Source: Corynebacterium yudongzhengii (GTDB taxonomy: Bacteria; Actinomycetota; Actinomycetes; Mycobacteriales; Mycobacteriaceae). From it: a DNA stretch of 64,000 nucleotides. Shown piece after piece: positions 17,901 to 26,271 of this stretch (the first letter of the stretch is position 1; every line of letters starts with the position of its first letter). The notes beneath the pieces were generated by a model, which did no database searches, had not been told where the DNA came from, and was given only the letters and a program-made list of their open reading frames with translations. The position numbers and the translations under genes are program-made. The stretch lies in assembly GCF_003065405.1 (NCBI RefSeq), contig NZ_CP026947.1, positions 1,736,001 through 1,800,000 on the forward strand, given 5' to 3'.

Positions 17901-19723
17901 TCGCCCACCCGGCGCGGTGAGCCGGACCCAGCGCCCTCCTCCGTCGAGCCGACGAGGAAGACGCCGAACATGCCGCGATCGGGAATCGTGCCGGCGTTAG
18001 TCACCGCGACGCGCTGCGCACCGGGCCGAGCGCTGAGCAACCCCGTGGTGCGGTCGTAGACGACGCGGGGTTTCAGATCGGAGAAGTCCGTCGAGGGGTA
18101 GACACCGCTGGCTAAGTCGATCACGGAGTCGAAGACCTCGCGCGGCAGGTCGCGATAGGCGTAGGCGCGGCGGGCGAGATCAAAAAGGTCGTCAGCGGTG
18201 ATATCTCCGGCCGCCACCGTGGCGACGACCTGCTGCACCAACACGTCGAGCGGGTTCTGCGGGACCTTGAGCTCCTCGATCGCGCCGGCGCGCATGCGCT
18301 CGACGACGACCGCCGACTGCACCAGATCCGAGCGGTGCTTCGGGTACATGATCCCGTGCGATACGGCGCCGACCTCGTGCCCGGCGCGCCCGACGCGCTG
18401 CAGTCCGGAGGCCACCGACGGCGGCGCCTCGACCTGGACCACCAGATCGATCGCGCCCATGTCGATGCCGAGTTCCAGCGAGCTCGTGGCCACCACGGCC
18501 TTCAGCGCGCCCTCTTTGAGCAGGCGCTCGGTCTCGGCGCGCTCATCCTTCGACACCGACCCGTGATGCGCCCGGGCGATGACCGCGTCGGCCTTGCCGG
18601 CGACATCGATGGACTTCATCAGCTGCGCCGGGTCGCGACGCAGCGGCGCCGACAGCGCCTCCGGATCGTTCTGCTGCGCCCAAATCTCGTTGAGCCGGCT
18701 GGTCAGGCGCTCGGCGGTGCGCCGGGAGTTGACGAAGATGAGCGTCGAGCTGTGCGCCATGACGTCGTCGTAGAGGTCGGCCTCGATAAACGGCCAGATC
18801 GACGACTGCTGTGGCAGCGCGGACTCGGCGGTATCGGTTCTGCTGGGCCCTTCGGCAGGGTCCTGCTCGAGTGGCTCGGCGAGGCCGAGCGGGTCGCCGA
18901 TGACCGCCTCGCCGATCGTCGAGCCCTGCTCGGGTACCGGCAAATCCGCCATGTCCTCGACCGGCACGCGCACCGCGAGGTCCCAGCGCTTCTGCGCCGG
19001 CGGGGCGATGATCTCGACGGGCCGGTCCCCGCCTAAGAACTTCGCCACGGTATCCAGCGGGCGCACGGTGGCCGAGAGCCCGATGCGCTGGAACTCGCCG
19101 GCGACCTTCGCCAGGCGCTCCAGCGTCAAAGACAGATGCACCCCGCGCTTCGTGCCGGCTAGGGCATGGATCTCGTCGACGATCACGGTATCGACGTCCT
19201 CTAAGATGCCGGCCGCCTTCGAGGTGAGAATCAGGTAGGCCGACTCCGGGGTGGTGATGAGGATATCCGGCGGGCGGCGCAGCTGGCGGGCGCGTTCCGA
19301 CGCCGACGTATCCCCCGAACGCACCGCCACCGTCACATCCGGCAGATCCAGGCCGAGCCGCTGCGCGGTGCGCGCGATTCCGGTCAAGGGGGCGCGCAGG
19401 TTGTTTTCGACGTCGACACCCAAAGCCTTCAACGGCGAGATGTAGAGCACCTTGACCCCACCTCCACTGCGACCGGGGCCCGAGCCGTCGCTCGGGCTGC
19501 CTACCGGCAGCGCCTGCTGGCCGGCGCGTTCGACCAGCGAGTTCAGCGACCACAAAAACGCCGCGAGCGTTTTGCCCGAGCCGGTCGGCGCGACCACCAG
19601 AGCGTTCTCGCCATTCGAGATCGCCTGCCAAGAACGGGCCTGCACCTCGGTGGGTTGGGTGAAGACGTCCCGGAACCAGCCGGCCACCTGCGGGCGGAAG
19701 CGGTCCAGGATCTGTTCGGTCAT
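14939..19723 (-). CDS. lhr: ATP-dependent helicase Lhr (large helicase-related protein)
   Basis: A 1594-residue superfamily 2 helicase. Walker A APTGSGKT is at about residues 46-53 and the DEIH box in VDEIHALAG. Motif III, SATVRP, and the helicase C domain with LQRVGRAGH (motif VI) follow. A long Lhr-specific C-terminal half with a winged-helix and Lhr-WH region makes up the remainder. Length fits the long actinobacterial and E. coli Lhr proteins. Lhr translocates 3' to 5' on single-stranded DNA and unwinds RNA:DNA hybrids in repair. The start is MTEQILDRF at 19723; an upstream in-frame extension would run antisense through cysQ and is not credible. Divergent from cysQ with a 37-bp gap. Confidence 0.95.
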   Translation of the reverse strand: MTEQILDRFRPQVAGWFRDVFTQPTEVQARSWQAISNGENALVVAPTGSGKTLAAFLWSLNSLVERAGQQALPVGSPSDGSGPGRSGGGVKVLYISPLKALGVDVENNLRAPLTGIARTAQRLGLDLPDVTVAVRSGDTSASERARQLRRPPDILITTPESAYLILTSKAAGILEDVDTVIVDEIHALAGTKRGVHLSLTLERLAKVAGEFQRIGLSATVRPLDTVAKFLGGDRPVEIIAPPAQKRWDLAVRVPVEDMADLPVPEQGSTIGEAVIGDPLGLAEPLEQDPAEGPSRTDTAESALPQQSSIWPFIEADLYDDVMAHSSTLIFVNSRRTAERLTSRLNEIWAQQNDPEALSAPLRRDPAQLMKSIDVAGKADAVIARAHHGSVSKDERAETERLLKEGALKAVVATSSLELGIDMGAIDLVVQVEAPPSVASGLQRVGRAGHEVGAVSHGIMYPKHRSDLVQSAVVVERMRAGAIEELKVPQNPLDVLVQQVVATVAAGDITADDLFDLARRAYAYRDLPREVFDSVIDLASGVYPSTDFSDLKPRVVYDRTTGLLSARPGAQRVAVTNAGTIPDRGMFGVFLVGSTEEGAGSGSPRRVGELDEEMVYESRVGDVFTLGASSWRIEHITRDQVQVTPAPGHTGRLPFWSGDGPGRPYELGKELGAFRRAAHAGTANTNDLDEKARTNLRQFLDEQAEATGVLPDEKTLVLERFRDELGDWRVVLHTPFGKGVNAAWALAVGHRVNETTGMDAQAVAGDDGIVIRLPEADREPDASLFVFDADDIEQIVTEQVGGSALFASRFRECAARALLLPRRNPGKRAPLWQQRQRAEQLLDVAKHYPSFPIILETVRECLRDVYDLPALTEVMQELSLRRIRVAEVTTDTPSPFASSLLFNYTGAFMYEGDTPAAEKRAAALALDPALLAKLLGTVELRDLLDPGIIAEVHDQLQWRHRARNPEEVADLLRIVGPVEAARIGEHTAFETTAAELLKILDGRIMSVRIGGRDHLAQVPDAPLLRDGLGVPVPPGVPAQTATITDALEQLISRWARTRGPFVLRELADAFGLGAGAAHTALRPLLDAGKIVEGRYRQGIDEPEYLASEVLKVIRSRSLAAARSQTRPVSQSAFARFLTGWQQVAAVDTRAELAGADGTFQAIEQLAGLRLPASAWETLILPARVGNYSPAHLDELTASGEVLVVGAGQAGSRDPWIMLLPADMAPFLLDTPEEPTLSMTQHAILERLSGGGAFPFPDLSRDLAATTDEVREALWGLIDAGLVALDSFAPVRARLAGGSSSGGRTAHRARRRPARSRVRMGRAGIPRQQIPPDMVGRFSLVDTPADDATERSLTRGESWLERYGVVTRGSVVAENVPGGFALAYKVLSEFEAAGKALRGYLIDGLGAAQFSTPAIIDRLRSYSDSPEVSGWPSGSQDPAVYVLAATDPANPYGASLAWPEKGPSRAAGALVVLIDGLLAAHLTRGGKTLRTFFDGLPDGLPVERDGLLAMVIAALQAAVAKNALSALVIEKIDGEAVLQSAKLDVMRRAGATITPRGVRISAKSAAPRVSRRGRSVSETIEKLADAEASRGLSFDD

Positions 19724-19760
19724 GCTGCCCAACTTAATAGGTGTGGCTAGACTGTTTTTC

Positions 19761-20525
19761 ATGACCGCCCAGTACTCCGATTCCAGGCTGACCGACCTGC
19801 TCGCACAGGGCACCGGCGAGATTCTTAAGGGTGTCCGCGGGGTGGGCTTGCTCCGCGGCCGTGACCTCGGCGAGGCCGGCGATGACCTCGCCCAGAACTG
19901 GATCGCCCGCGTGCTCGCCCAGCACCGTCCCGACGATGGCTTCTTGTCCGAAGAGGCCGCCGATAACCCGGAGCGTTTGTCCAAGGACCGGGTCTGGATC
20001 ATCGACCCGCTCGACGGCACGAAGGAGTTCGCCACCGGCCGCCAGGACTGGGCGGTGCACATCGCGCTCGTCGAAAACGGCCGGCCCACCCACGCCGCGG
20101 TGGGGCTGCCGGATCTAGGTGTGGTGTTCTCCTCCTCGGACGCCCGCCACGTCGAGGGGCCCTTCGCCCGCAAGATCATCGCCTCGCGTAACCGCCCGCC
20201 GAAGGTGGCCAACCACATCGCCGAGAAACTGGGCTTTACCTCCGAAGGTTTCGGCTCCGCGGGCGCGAAGGCCATGCACGTACTCTTGGGCGATCATGAC
20301 GCCTACATCCACGCCGGCGGCCAGTACGAGTGGGACCAGGCGGCGCCGGTGGGCGTGGCGCTGGCCTCGGGCCTGCACGCCTCCCGCCTCAACGGCGAGG
20401 AGCTGCGCTACAACAACCGCGACACCTACATCCCGGACCTGCTCATCTGCCGCCCCGAACTCGCCGACGACATCCTCTCCCTCGCCTCCGACTACTTGGA
20501 TGAGCACGGGTCGTTTCTGAAGTAG
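19761..20525 (+). CDS. cysQ: Inositol monophosphatase family 3'(2'),5'-bisphosphate nucleotidase (CysQ-like)
   Basis: A 254-residue magnesium-dependent phosphatase of the IMPase superfamily. The first metal site is in LSEEAADNPERL (the Glu-Glu pair). The IMP signature is WIIDPLDGTKEFATG and the last aspartate is in YEWDQAAPVGVA. The combination SEE...DPLDGT fits CysQ, which hydrolyses 3'-phosphoadenosine 5'-phosphate released by sulfate assimilation. Inositol or histidinol phosphates remain possible substrates, because corynebacteria hold several paralogs. It begins 37 bp from the divergent lhr start and is followed by thyA after 43 bp on the same strand. Confidence 0.82.
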   Translation: MTAQYSDSRLTDLLAQGTGEILKGVRGVGLLRGRDLGEAGDDLAQNWIARVLAQHRPDDGFLSEEAADNPERLSKDRVWIIDPLDGTKEFATGRQDWAVHIALVENGRPTHAAVGLPDLGVVFSSSDARHVEGPFARKIIASRNRPPKVANHIAEKLGFTSEGFGSAGAKAMHVLLGDHDAYIHAGGQYEWDQAAPVGVALASGLHASRLNGEELRYNNRDTYIPDLLICRPELADDILSLASDYLDEHGSFLK

Positions 20526-20568
20526 GCAGTCTTACCTGCGCTAGCAGTCTTGAATAAGGTGTAGAGTC

Positions 20569-21372
20569 ATGAGCGATACCCTTTCCCCCTACGAGGACCT
20601 GCTGCGTGACGTCTACACCAACGGCGCACAGAAGGGCGACCGCACCGGCACTGGCACCCGCAGCGTCTTCGGCCGCCAGATCCGCTACGACCTCTCCTCG
20701 GCCTTTCCCCTGCTGACCACGAAGAAGGTCTACTTCCACGCTGTGGTCGGCGAGCTTTTGTGGTTTTTATCCGGCTCGTCGAACGTACAGTGGCTGCAGG
20801 ACAACCGCATCCGCATCTGGAACGAGTGGGCTGATGACGATGGTGAGCTCGGCCCCATCTACGGCGTGCAGTGGCGTTCCTGGCCGACCCCGGATGGCGA
20901 GCACATTGACCAGATCACCCGCGCGGTGGAGACTTTGAAGACGAACCCGGATTCGCGTCGGAACCTGGTCTCGGCGTGGAACGTCTCGGAACTCGACGAG
21001 ATGGCGCTTTTGCCCTGCCACCTGCTGTTCCAGCTCTACGTCGTCGACGGCCGTCTCAGCCTGCAGGTCTATCAGCGCTCGGCGGACATGTTCTTGGGCG
21101 TGCCTTTCAACATCGCCTCCTATGCGCTTCTGACGCACATGTTCGCCCAGCAGGCCGACCTCGAGGTCGGTGAGCTGATCTGGACCGGCGGTGACTGCCA
21201 CATCTACGACAACCACCTCGAGCAGGTCCGCGAGCAGCTTTCCCGCGAGGTGCGCCCGTATCCGCAGCTGAAGCTCAACAAGGCGGCCTCGATTCTGGAT
21301 TACACCTTCGACGACATTTCGGTCGAAGGCTATGACCCGCACCCGACGATCAAGGCGCAGGTGTCGGTCTAG
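20569..21372 (+). CDS. thyA: Thymidylate synthase
   Basis: A 267-residue ThyA that methylates dUMP to dTMP using methylene-tetrahydrofolate, producing dihydrofolate. Catalytic Cys150 is in [12 protein letters not shown]. The substrate-binding arginines RRNL, the [14 protein letters not shown] block and the conserved HIYDNH near the C-terminus are all present. Its TAG stop overlaps the GTG start of dfrA by one base. The two are therefore translationally coupled, which makes sense because DfrA recycles the dihydrofolate ThyA produces. Confidence 0.98.
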   Translation: MSDTLSPYEDLLRDVYTNGAQKGDRTGTGTRSVFGRQIRYDLSSAFPLLTTKKVYFHAVVGELLWFLSGSSNVQWLQDNRIRIWNEWADDDGELGPIYGVQWRSWPTPDGEHIDQITRAVETLKTNPDSRRNLVSAWNVSELDEMALLPCHLLFQLYVVDGRLSLQVYQRSADMFLGVPFNIASYALLTHMFAQQADLEVGELIWTGGDCHIYDNHLEQVREQLSREVRPYPQLKLNKAASILDYTFDDISVEGYDPHPTIKAQVSV

Positions 21373-21884
21373 TGCTGGGGGCTATCTGGGTGCAGTCCGC
21401 CGACGGGGTGATTGGCGACGGCACCGGGATGCCCTGGCACATCCCGGAAGATCTCGCGCATTTCAAAACGACCACCCTCGATCATCCCGTGATCATGGGG
21501 CGCCACACCTGGTTTTCTCTATCGGAGCGCTTCCGTCCGCTGCCCGGCCGGCAAAATCTCATTGTGAGTTCACGCGCTCCCGGCGAGTGGTCCGCGGGTG
21601 CCGAAGTGATCAGCCTGTCCGAGGTCGCCGACTACTCCGGTTGGATCATGGGCGGCGGCCAGCTCTACGCGGCGACGCTGGATCTGGTGGATCGCCTGGA
21701 GGTCACCGTCATCGAAGCTGAGTTGGCGGGGCTTATCGACGATCCCGTCTACGCCCCAGCCATCCCCGCAGAATTTGAGCGCACCGAGGTGGCGGGACCG
21801 CTGAGCTCCGCGAAAGGTAGTGTGGAAGGGATCGCCGGAGAAGTAACGTATCGCTTCGAGACCTACCTAAGGAAGGACGATTAA
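21372..21884 (+). CDS. dfrA: Dihydrofolate reductase
   Basis: A 170-residue NADPH-dependent reductase turning dihydrofolate into tetrahydrofolate. It starts at a GTG that shares its first base with the thyA stop. GDGTGMPWHIPEDLAHFKT is the conserved core around residues 16-34, with the active-site acid as Glu in IPED, the Asp/Glu position. VIMGRHTWFSL and IMGGGQLYAA complete the NADPH site. The protein ends just ahead of the mycoredoxin gene (3-bp gap), suggesting a thyA-dfrA-mrx operon. Confidence 0.95.
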   Translation: MLGAIWVQSADGVIGDGTGMPWHIPEDLAHFKTTTLDHPVIMGRHTWFSLSERFRPLPGRQNLIVSSRAPGEWSAGAEVISLSEVADYSGWIMGGGQLYAATLDLVDRLEVTVIEAELAGLIDDPVYAPAIPAEFERTEVAGPLSSAKGSVEGIAGEVTYRFETYLRKDD

Positions 21885-21887
21885 GTC

Positions 21888-22139
21888 ATGTCCCACGTGA
21901 CCATTTACGCCACCAGCTGGTGCCCGCACTGCGCGAACCTGAAGAAGCGCCTCGACCGCACCGAGCACGCCTACGACGTCATCGACGTCGAGGAAAACCC
22001 CGAGGCCGCCGAGTGGGTCGAGTCGGTCAACGACGGCAACCGCGTGGTGCCCACCGTCAAGTACTCCGACGGCACCTACGCCACGAACCCGGCAGCCTCC
22101 GCGGTGCGCCGCAAGATCGCCGAGCTCGAAGAGGCTTAA
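21888..22139 (+). CDS. mrx1: Mycoredoxin/glutaredoxin-like redox protein
   Basis: An 83-residue thioredoxin-fold protein with a CPHC active site (Cys12, Cys15), a VVPTVKYSDG loop carrying the cis-proline, and TNPAAS toward the end. Mycoredoxin-1 reduces mycothiol mixed disulfides in actinobacteria that use mycothiol instead of glutathione. The position after thyA-dfrA matches the known C. glutamicum arrangement as I remember it. NrdH-redoxin is the alternative reading, but NrdH normally has CxQC, so mycoredoxin is preferred. It is almost certainly co-transcribed with dfrA, given the 3-bp gap. Confidence 0.85.
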   Translation: MSHVTIYATSWCPHCANLKKRLDRTEHAYDVIDVEENPEAAEWVESVNDGNRVVPTVKYSDGTYATNPAASAVRRKIAELEEA

Positions 22140-22157
22140 AGGGCGCTTAGACGGCTC

Positions 22158-22442
22158 TTAGACGGCGTAATCGTCGGGATCCTCACCGAACAGCGCCACC
22201 ATGTCGGCCGGCGACAGCGTGGCGTTGACGCCCGCGAGCTCCTGGGCGTAAATCTCGTTGAGGAAGTTGTCCAGCTTCGTGATCATCTGCTGCGCATCAA
22301 CCTTGTTGAGCAGCAGGAGGCGCTTCGAGGAACCGCCGGGCAGGCGCTTCTCGACGGCCAAAGCCGGCACCCCATCCTTCGTGATGATCTCGGTAAAGAT
22401 CTCGCGGCGCTGGACATCGGTGAAGGTCGGCTGAGAGCTCAT
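22158..22442 (-). CDS. Conserved corynebacterial protein of unknown function
   Basis: A 94-residue soluble protein with a mixed alpha/beta composition and no signal peptide or cysteine. The start at 22442 is preceded by AAAGGA about 10 nt away; upstream in-frame Met codons lack such a site. The sequence (KRLLLLNKVDAQQMITKLDNF and an acidic end DPDDYAV) recalls small conserved proteins of corynebacteria, but I cannot name a domain. It converges on the mycoredoxin gene with an 18-bp gap and lies about 95 bp upstream of tRNA-Arg on the opposite strand. Confidence 0.6.
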   Translation of the reverse strand: MSSQPTFTDVQRREIFTEIITKDGVPALAVEKRLPGGSSKRLLLLNKVDAQQMITKLDNFLNEIYAQELAGVNATLSPADMVALFGEDPDDYAV

Positions 22443-22536
22443 GGGGAGGGTTCCTTTCACTTCCCTAAGTAACTGACCTTTCCAGACTAGTGGTTTTTCG
22501 CTCACGCGCATCCGTCGGGTACCCTGAGCGAGCACG

Positions 22537-22609
22537 GCCCCAGTAGCTCAGGGGATAGAGCACCGCTCTCCTAAAGCGGGTGTCGCAGGTTCGAATCCTG
22601 CCTGGGGCG
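22537..22609 (+). tRNA. tRNA-Arg (anticodon CCU)
   Basis: A 73-nt cloverleaf. The acceptor stem is GCCCCAG/CTGGGGC. The D arm is GCTCAGGGGATAGAGC. The anticodon stem CCGCT/AGCGG encloses the loop CTCCTAA, giving anticodon CCU for codon AGG. The T arm is GCAGGTTCGAATCCTGC and the discriminator is G. CCA is not encoded. Its 3' half is the attachment site of the integrated element that follows. Confidence 0.97.
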
Positions 22610-22612
22610 CTT
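22567..22612 (+). repeat. attL: 46-bp direct repeat in the tRNA-Arg 3' half
   Basis: The 46 bp from the anticodon loop to 3 bp past the tRNA end recur exactly at 33702-33747. One copy completes the functional tRNA. This is the usual footprint of tRNA-targeting site-specific integration. Confidence 0.9.
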
Positions 22613-23462
22613 TGCGATCAGTCGGGATATTGTTGACACTATCCGTCGCGACATGGTTGACAGTTAGCCCACCGGCCGGCACGTGGTCCGGCCCCATGAA
22701 TACGGCGAATAATCTACGTGGGTTCGGATGCTTTTCGACGTGATCCTGCCCGGGCCCTCGCGCAGCTCTTGGAAGTATTATCTGTGCTCGATAATCTCCG
22801 ATCCCGCGCACCACGGGGCGCGCCCGTTTCTCGGAGGAAAGAATTTCTCCGGTGAGGCAGAGAAGGATTGCCGGCGCAATGGGACGCCCGGATTACGGGC
22901 ACCCGGGCGAAGACAACGGTTGCCCGTCAAACACGGATCGAGCCGGAGGCATCCTCGAATTCGGTCGACTCCTCGGCGCTCGTCCTTTTGCGATTAAGTT
23001 TCGACGTGTAGCTGCCCCGGTTCCCGCCCACTTGCGGGAAAGCACCCGCATACATCCTTCAGAGCGGACACTGAGGTCGGGTAACGGCGGGTGTGCCGTT
23101 CGTGTTCTTGTGCAACGACGAAGCACGTCTTGCTTAAGTCGCGACGCCGAACACACGGCGCATGTCAGCATCGAATTTCCGTTACCCCGCCGTTTGCTCC
23201 GGTAAGTAGCGTTTGGCTAATCGGCCCGGCACTCAATATTTACCCCCAAAAGTAGTTACCGCGTAACCGGCAACTACAGAGGTAGCAGGCCCTACCCCCG
23301 GGCCGAAAACGCGGAAACGACTGTTCATGCAGCCACGATGCCCATCCACTCACCCTTAGAAAATATGGCCGTGTACTGGAATTCCCGAGACGCCACCGCG
23401 TTTCGCGCGCGCAACCCTTTTACCTACATAAGTATCTTCCATTTTTCCACACTAATTTTTAG
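22613..23462. other. Non-coding left end of the integrated element
   Basis: About 850 bp with no convincing gene in six frames; open frames here are short and lack ribosome sites. Two GTTGACA-like motifs (about 22633 and 22657) are present, which may be promoter-like or remains of an IS end. Nothing else recognised. Confidence 0.5.
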
Positions 23463-23589
23463 TCCAAAATATCTGAGGGTCGCCCGTAACCCCCCCCTTA
23501 CATAATTCTTCGATGTATTTAGTGTTGGACAAGGTGCCACTCACAAGGAGTGCGCCAGATCATTCTCATACGTCTGCAAGGAAGAGCAC
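23463..23589 (+). promoter_or_regulatory. Conserved promoter-leader of surface protein A
   Basis: This stretch is clearly similar to 26145-26271 in front of surface protein B: AAAATAT, CGATGT, AGTGTT and CTCACAAGGAGT recur in order. Both end in GAAGGAAGAG just before the ATG. The later part (AAGGAGT.CGCCAGA onward) also recurs before gene C at 27635. Confidence 0.6.
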
Positions 23590-24297
23590 ATGAAGCACAT
23601 CTGAAAAGTCGCCATCGCCACACTGACCTCGGGCGCACTCGCACTCGCAGTTGCACCGGCAGCAGGAGCCCACACTGAACCGGCGGTTTCGGTTGACAGC
23701 GCCGTCGTCGAGCAGTTCGGCACCACCGCTCAAAACAACCAGGGCAACCAGGACAACCAGGGCAACGAAGGCAACTCCGGCAAGGACAAGAACAAGGACC
23801 GCGAAGGCAAGGGCGACAAGGACAAGGACAAGAAGGAGCCGAAGGGTTCCTCCGGTCTTGGCCTCCTGCTCCCGGGTCTGCTCATCCTCGGTTCCAGCTA
23901 CTGGTTCCTGAACCAGGACGGCTCGACCTACGTCTCCTCCGAGGACCGCGTCCACGAGACCCCGACCAAGGAAGAGAAGAAAGTCTCCGACAAGCTCCTC
24001 GAGAAACACGCTGACGAGGTCGTCAAGCAGGCCAAAGAAGCCCCGGCTAAGCAGGCCAAGGAGGTCTCGGCCAAGGAGGCTCCGGTTCACGCCAAGAAGA
24101 TCGTCGACACCCCGGCTACCAAGGCCGTCCACGAGTACGCCGACGAGCAGGACCACGCTGACGAGGTTGCCGCCACCACCGACCGCGGTATCGGCGCCAA
24201 CACCGGCAACGGCTCCATCTCCCTCGATGTCACCGCGCTGGCTCTCGCAGGCCTGATCGGCTCCGCCGCTTTCGCAGCTCGCCGCCTCTTCGCCTAA
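23590..24297 (+). pseudogene. Surface protein A: sortase-type C-terminus, nonsense at codon 5
   Basis: Starts MKHI then TGA (23602-23604), where copies B and C have a Gly codon (GGC). Beyond the stop the frame stays open to 24297 and encodes the shared signal peptide (KVAIATLTSGALALAVAPAAG), a Gln/Asn/Lys-rich region, a hydrophobic segment LGLLLPGLLILGSSYWF, then an acidic Lys-rich part. The C-terminus is RGIGANTG, a hydrophobic stretch and RRLFA. That tail resembles a cell-wall sorting signal with an ANTG rather than LPXTG motif. The rest of the 235 codons shows no other lesion, so the loss may be recent, or the TGA may be an error. Same strand as, and about 1 kb ahead of, the sortase gene. 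Confidence 0.75.
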
Positions 24298-24329
24298 GAA
24301 GATCCGGCGGCGCTAACCGGCGCTAACTA

Positions 24330-24367
24330 AACGCCACCTCCCCATTCCCTCGGGGCGGTGGCGTTTT
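24330..24367 (+). terminator. Terminator of surface protein A
   Basis: AACGCCACC and CCCC pair with GGGG and GGTGGCGTT, followed by TTC. The whole 70 bp after the stop, including two GGCGCTAAC repeats, is nearly identical to that behind surface protein B. Confidence 0.8.
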
Positions 24368-25352
24368 CACTTTCCTCGCACTGGACCCGCCCCAACGAGT
24401 TCACGGACCGCCAGAGCTTCTCGACGCAGCCCCGCCCGCGATCTCGAGCACGCCGAAAACGGCGATCACCGCCCAAGGCCTACCGAACTCACACAGCACG
24501 GGCACGCGGTTCTCCCGGTGGACAGATTGGACATCAGCCAGCCGGAGGAGACTGCTCTGCCGAGCGCTCTTACCGGTGTTGGGAACCATTTTGGGCACCA
24601 TCACACGTGGATTCAGCAGAGAACCTACGCAAGCACAGTGGGGTTCCACCCACTGGCTAGTACCCATTTTCCGAATCCACGCCCCTGCCACCCCACCGAC
24701 GGCTGCCGCTTGCCGACGTACACAGCCGCCAACTTCACCTCGGCCGTGCGCAGATAAACCTCGAACAACGTGTGCGGCCCCCTTGCCGATCGGCGTGGCG
24801 CCACTAACCCGGCCTGGCTGCGATTGTTTCGGCACCGCGTCCAGCAACCGTCTATACGACGGACTTCCCCGACGCTATCCGCCCCGACTCTCTCCTACCC
24901 ACGCCCTTCAAGATCGGCAGTCAGCACGAACTCCCTCGAAGAGACAACCAATGCCCCTTCACGAGAGGTGCTCAAATCAACAAACTAGTTTCTGCCTTTA
25001 AGCACTTTTCAAGGAAAATTATCCCGAACCTCTATTGAAAATATGACCTTTCAATTCAGAAGAACACGGTATTGCGTGGAATAAAACAATACAAAACAGC
25101 CCCCAGAGCGGCGCCGCCGAGAGCGCAGGGAACCACTGGACACCAGCCCGCCATAAACCAGAAGCCACCAGACCACGCCACACCCGATCGCACCCCCGGC
25201 CGCCACCACCGACACCCTCCGCAGGCGGGTTTTGTTTTCAATAAAGCCATCTGGAAGGCGTTCACAGACTCCTCTGCTACGCTTTGGCACCTACTCACCA
25301 CCCCGCCCACCGCGGATCAGGACCCTAGCTCGAGAGGACAAAACCGCGAGAA
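24368..25352. other. Gene-poor gap before the sortase gene
   Basis: About 985 bp without a supported gene. Open frames of up to 148 codons exist on both strands, but none shows a recognisable domain, signal peptide or ribosome site. No repeat shared with the rest of the window was noticed. Confidence 0.5.
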
Positions 25353-26096
25353 ATGAACACTAATTCGCAACCAGTCGACGATGCCGATCTCGACGACGAC
25401 ACCACGCAGCCCCGACGTCCGATGCTGTGGATTGTTGCGACGATCGCTGTGATCGCCGCAGTGGGCGCGGCGTTTGCCCTCTTCCAGCAGTCCAGCACAC
25501 CGACTGAAGAGGCCGCCGAACAACCTCCCGCCACCCCGGAAAACGTCGCGGAAGAACCGGAGGTCGGGCCCGCCGGCGGCTACGTGGACACCTCCGCACC
25601 TGTGGAGATGTACATACCCAGCCTCGACATGCACGCCGGCTTCGAGTCGGGTCCCTGTCGGGTAAAAGACGGGCTGATCGATCCAGTGACCATGGACCTA
25701 GCCTGCGCATACACCTCCGACGACAAGCCGTACTCTCTTCCGGGTAGCGACGCCGAGGATATCGTGGTCCTCGCAGGCCATACCGGCGCAGGAGTTCCCG
25801 GTGTCTTCGACGATCTTTACGACGGTGACGCCGACGAGCACACCGTCGAAATCGGCGACGAATTGCTCGTTCGCACAGTTACCTCCGGCGATCAATGGCT
25901 GTCTTACCGCGCCACCGATTTGCACACACCTCAGAAAGAAGTGCTCGCACAATCAACCGAAATATGGGGTAGTGAACCCACACCCGGTCGCTTGCTGACG
26001 ATTAGCTGTGTGCAGCCGCTGAACCCGTTCGCCCCGTCTCTCGAAAATGCCGTCGTGGGCTGGGAATATGCCGGTCTCGTCGACGTGGCCGCGTGA
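25353..26096 (+). CDS. Sortase-like transpeptidase (class E/F-like)
   Basis: A 247-residue protein: a short acidic cytoplasmic head (1-20), one membrane helix (about 24-44), a Pro/Glu linker, and a sortase fold starting at YIPSLDMHAGF. The catalytic pair is visible as His143 in VLAGHTGAG and Cys219 in LLTISCVQP. No arginine occurs anywhere after Cys219, although sortases normally have their catalytic Arg there. Cys102 and Cys118 could form a disulfide. It lies between surface proteins A and B on the same strand, so it is the likely enzyme anchoring them to peptidoglycan. Class is uncertain; class E (LAXTG) would best fit the neighbours' ANTG tails. The start codon lacks a strong ribosome site. 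Confidence 0.8.
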   Translation: MNTNSQPVDDADLDDDTTQPRRPMLWIVATIAVIAAVGAAFALFQQSSTPTEEAAEQPPATPENVAEEPEVGPAGGYVDTSAPVEMYIPSLDMHAGFESGPCRVKDGLIDPVTMDLACAYTSDDKPYSLPGSDAEDIVVLAGHTGAGVPGVFDDLYDGDADEHTVEIGDELLVRTVTSGDQWLSYRATDLHTPQKEVLAQSTEIWGSEPTPGRLLTISCVQPLNPFAPSLENAVVGWEYAGLVDVAA

Positions 26097-26144
26097 CAGA
26101 CGTTTCCTCCATATAAGCAACCTGTTATCTGTTTGGAATTATCT

Positions 26145-26271
26145 TCACTCAAAATATTTGAGAACCGCTCGTAACTTCCTTGCACTCTTCATCGATGTGT
26201 ATAGTGTTAGACGCGTTGCTACTCACAAGGAGTACGCCAGACCATTTTTACCCTCTTGGAAGGAAGAGTAC
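26145..26271 (+). promoter_or_regulatory. Conserved promoter-leader of surface protein B
   Basis: Paralogous to 23463-23589. A TATAGT at about 26200 is a plausible -10 element. The leader ends with GGAAGGAAGAG just upstream of the ATG. The frame stays open across the last 20 codons in A, B and C, with matching residues (KEYARPF in B and C). A longer N-terminus cannot be fully excluded, but it would bury the signal peptide. Confidence 0.55.

Noticed and set aside
22625..22665. GTTGACA repeats that resemble an IS481/IS3-type terminal sequence
   Set aside because: No transposase fragment can be read next to it and I cannot match a second end, so an IS remnant is not supported.
22548..22814. Minus-strand frame of 88 codons overlapping tRNA-Arg
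   Set aside because: Its C-terminus is only the antisense translation of the tRNA, a common false ORF. No ribosome site or domain.
24358..25001. Hypothetical genes in the gap after surface protein A
   Set aside because: Frames on both strands are open only because of base composition; no start signals, domains or homology recognised.
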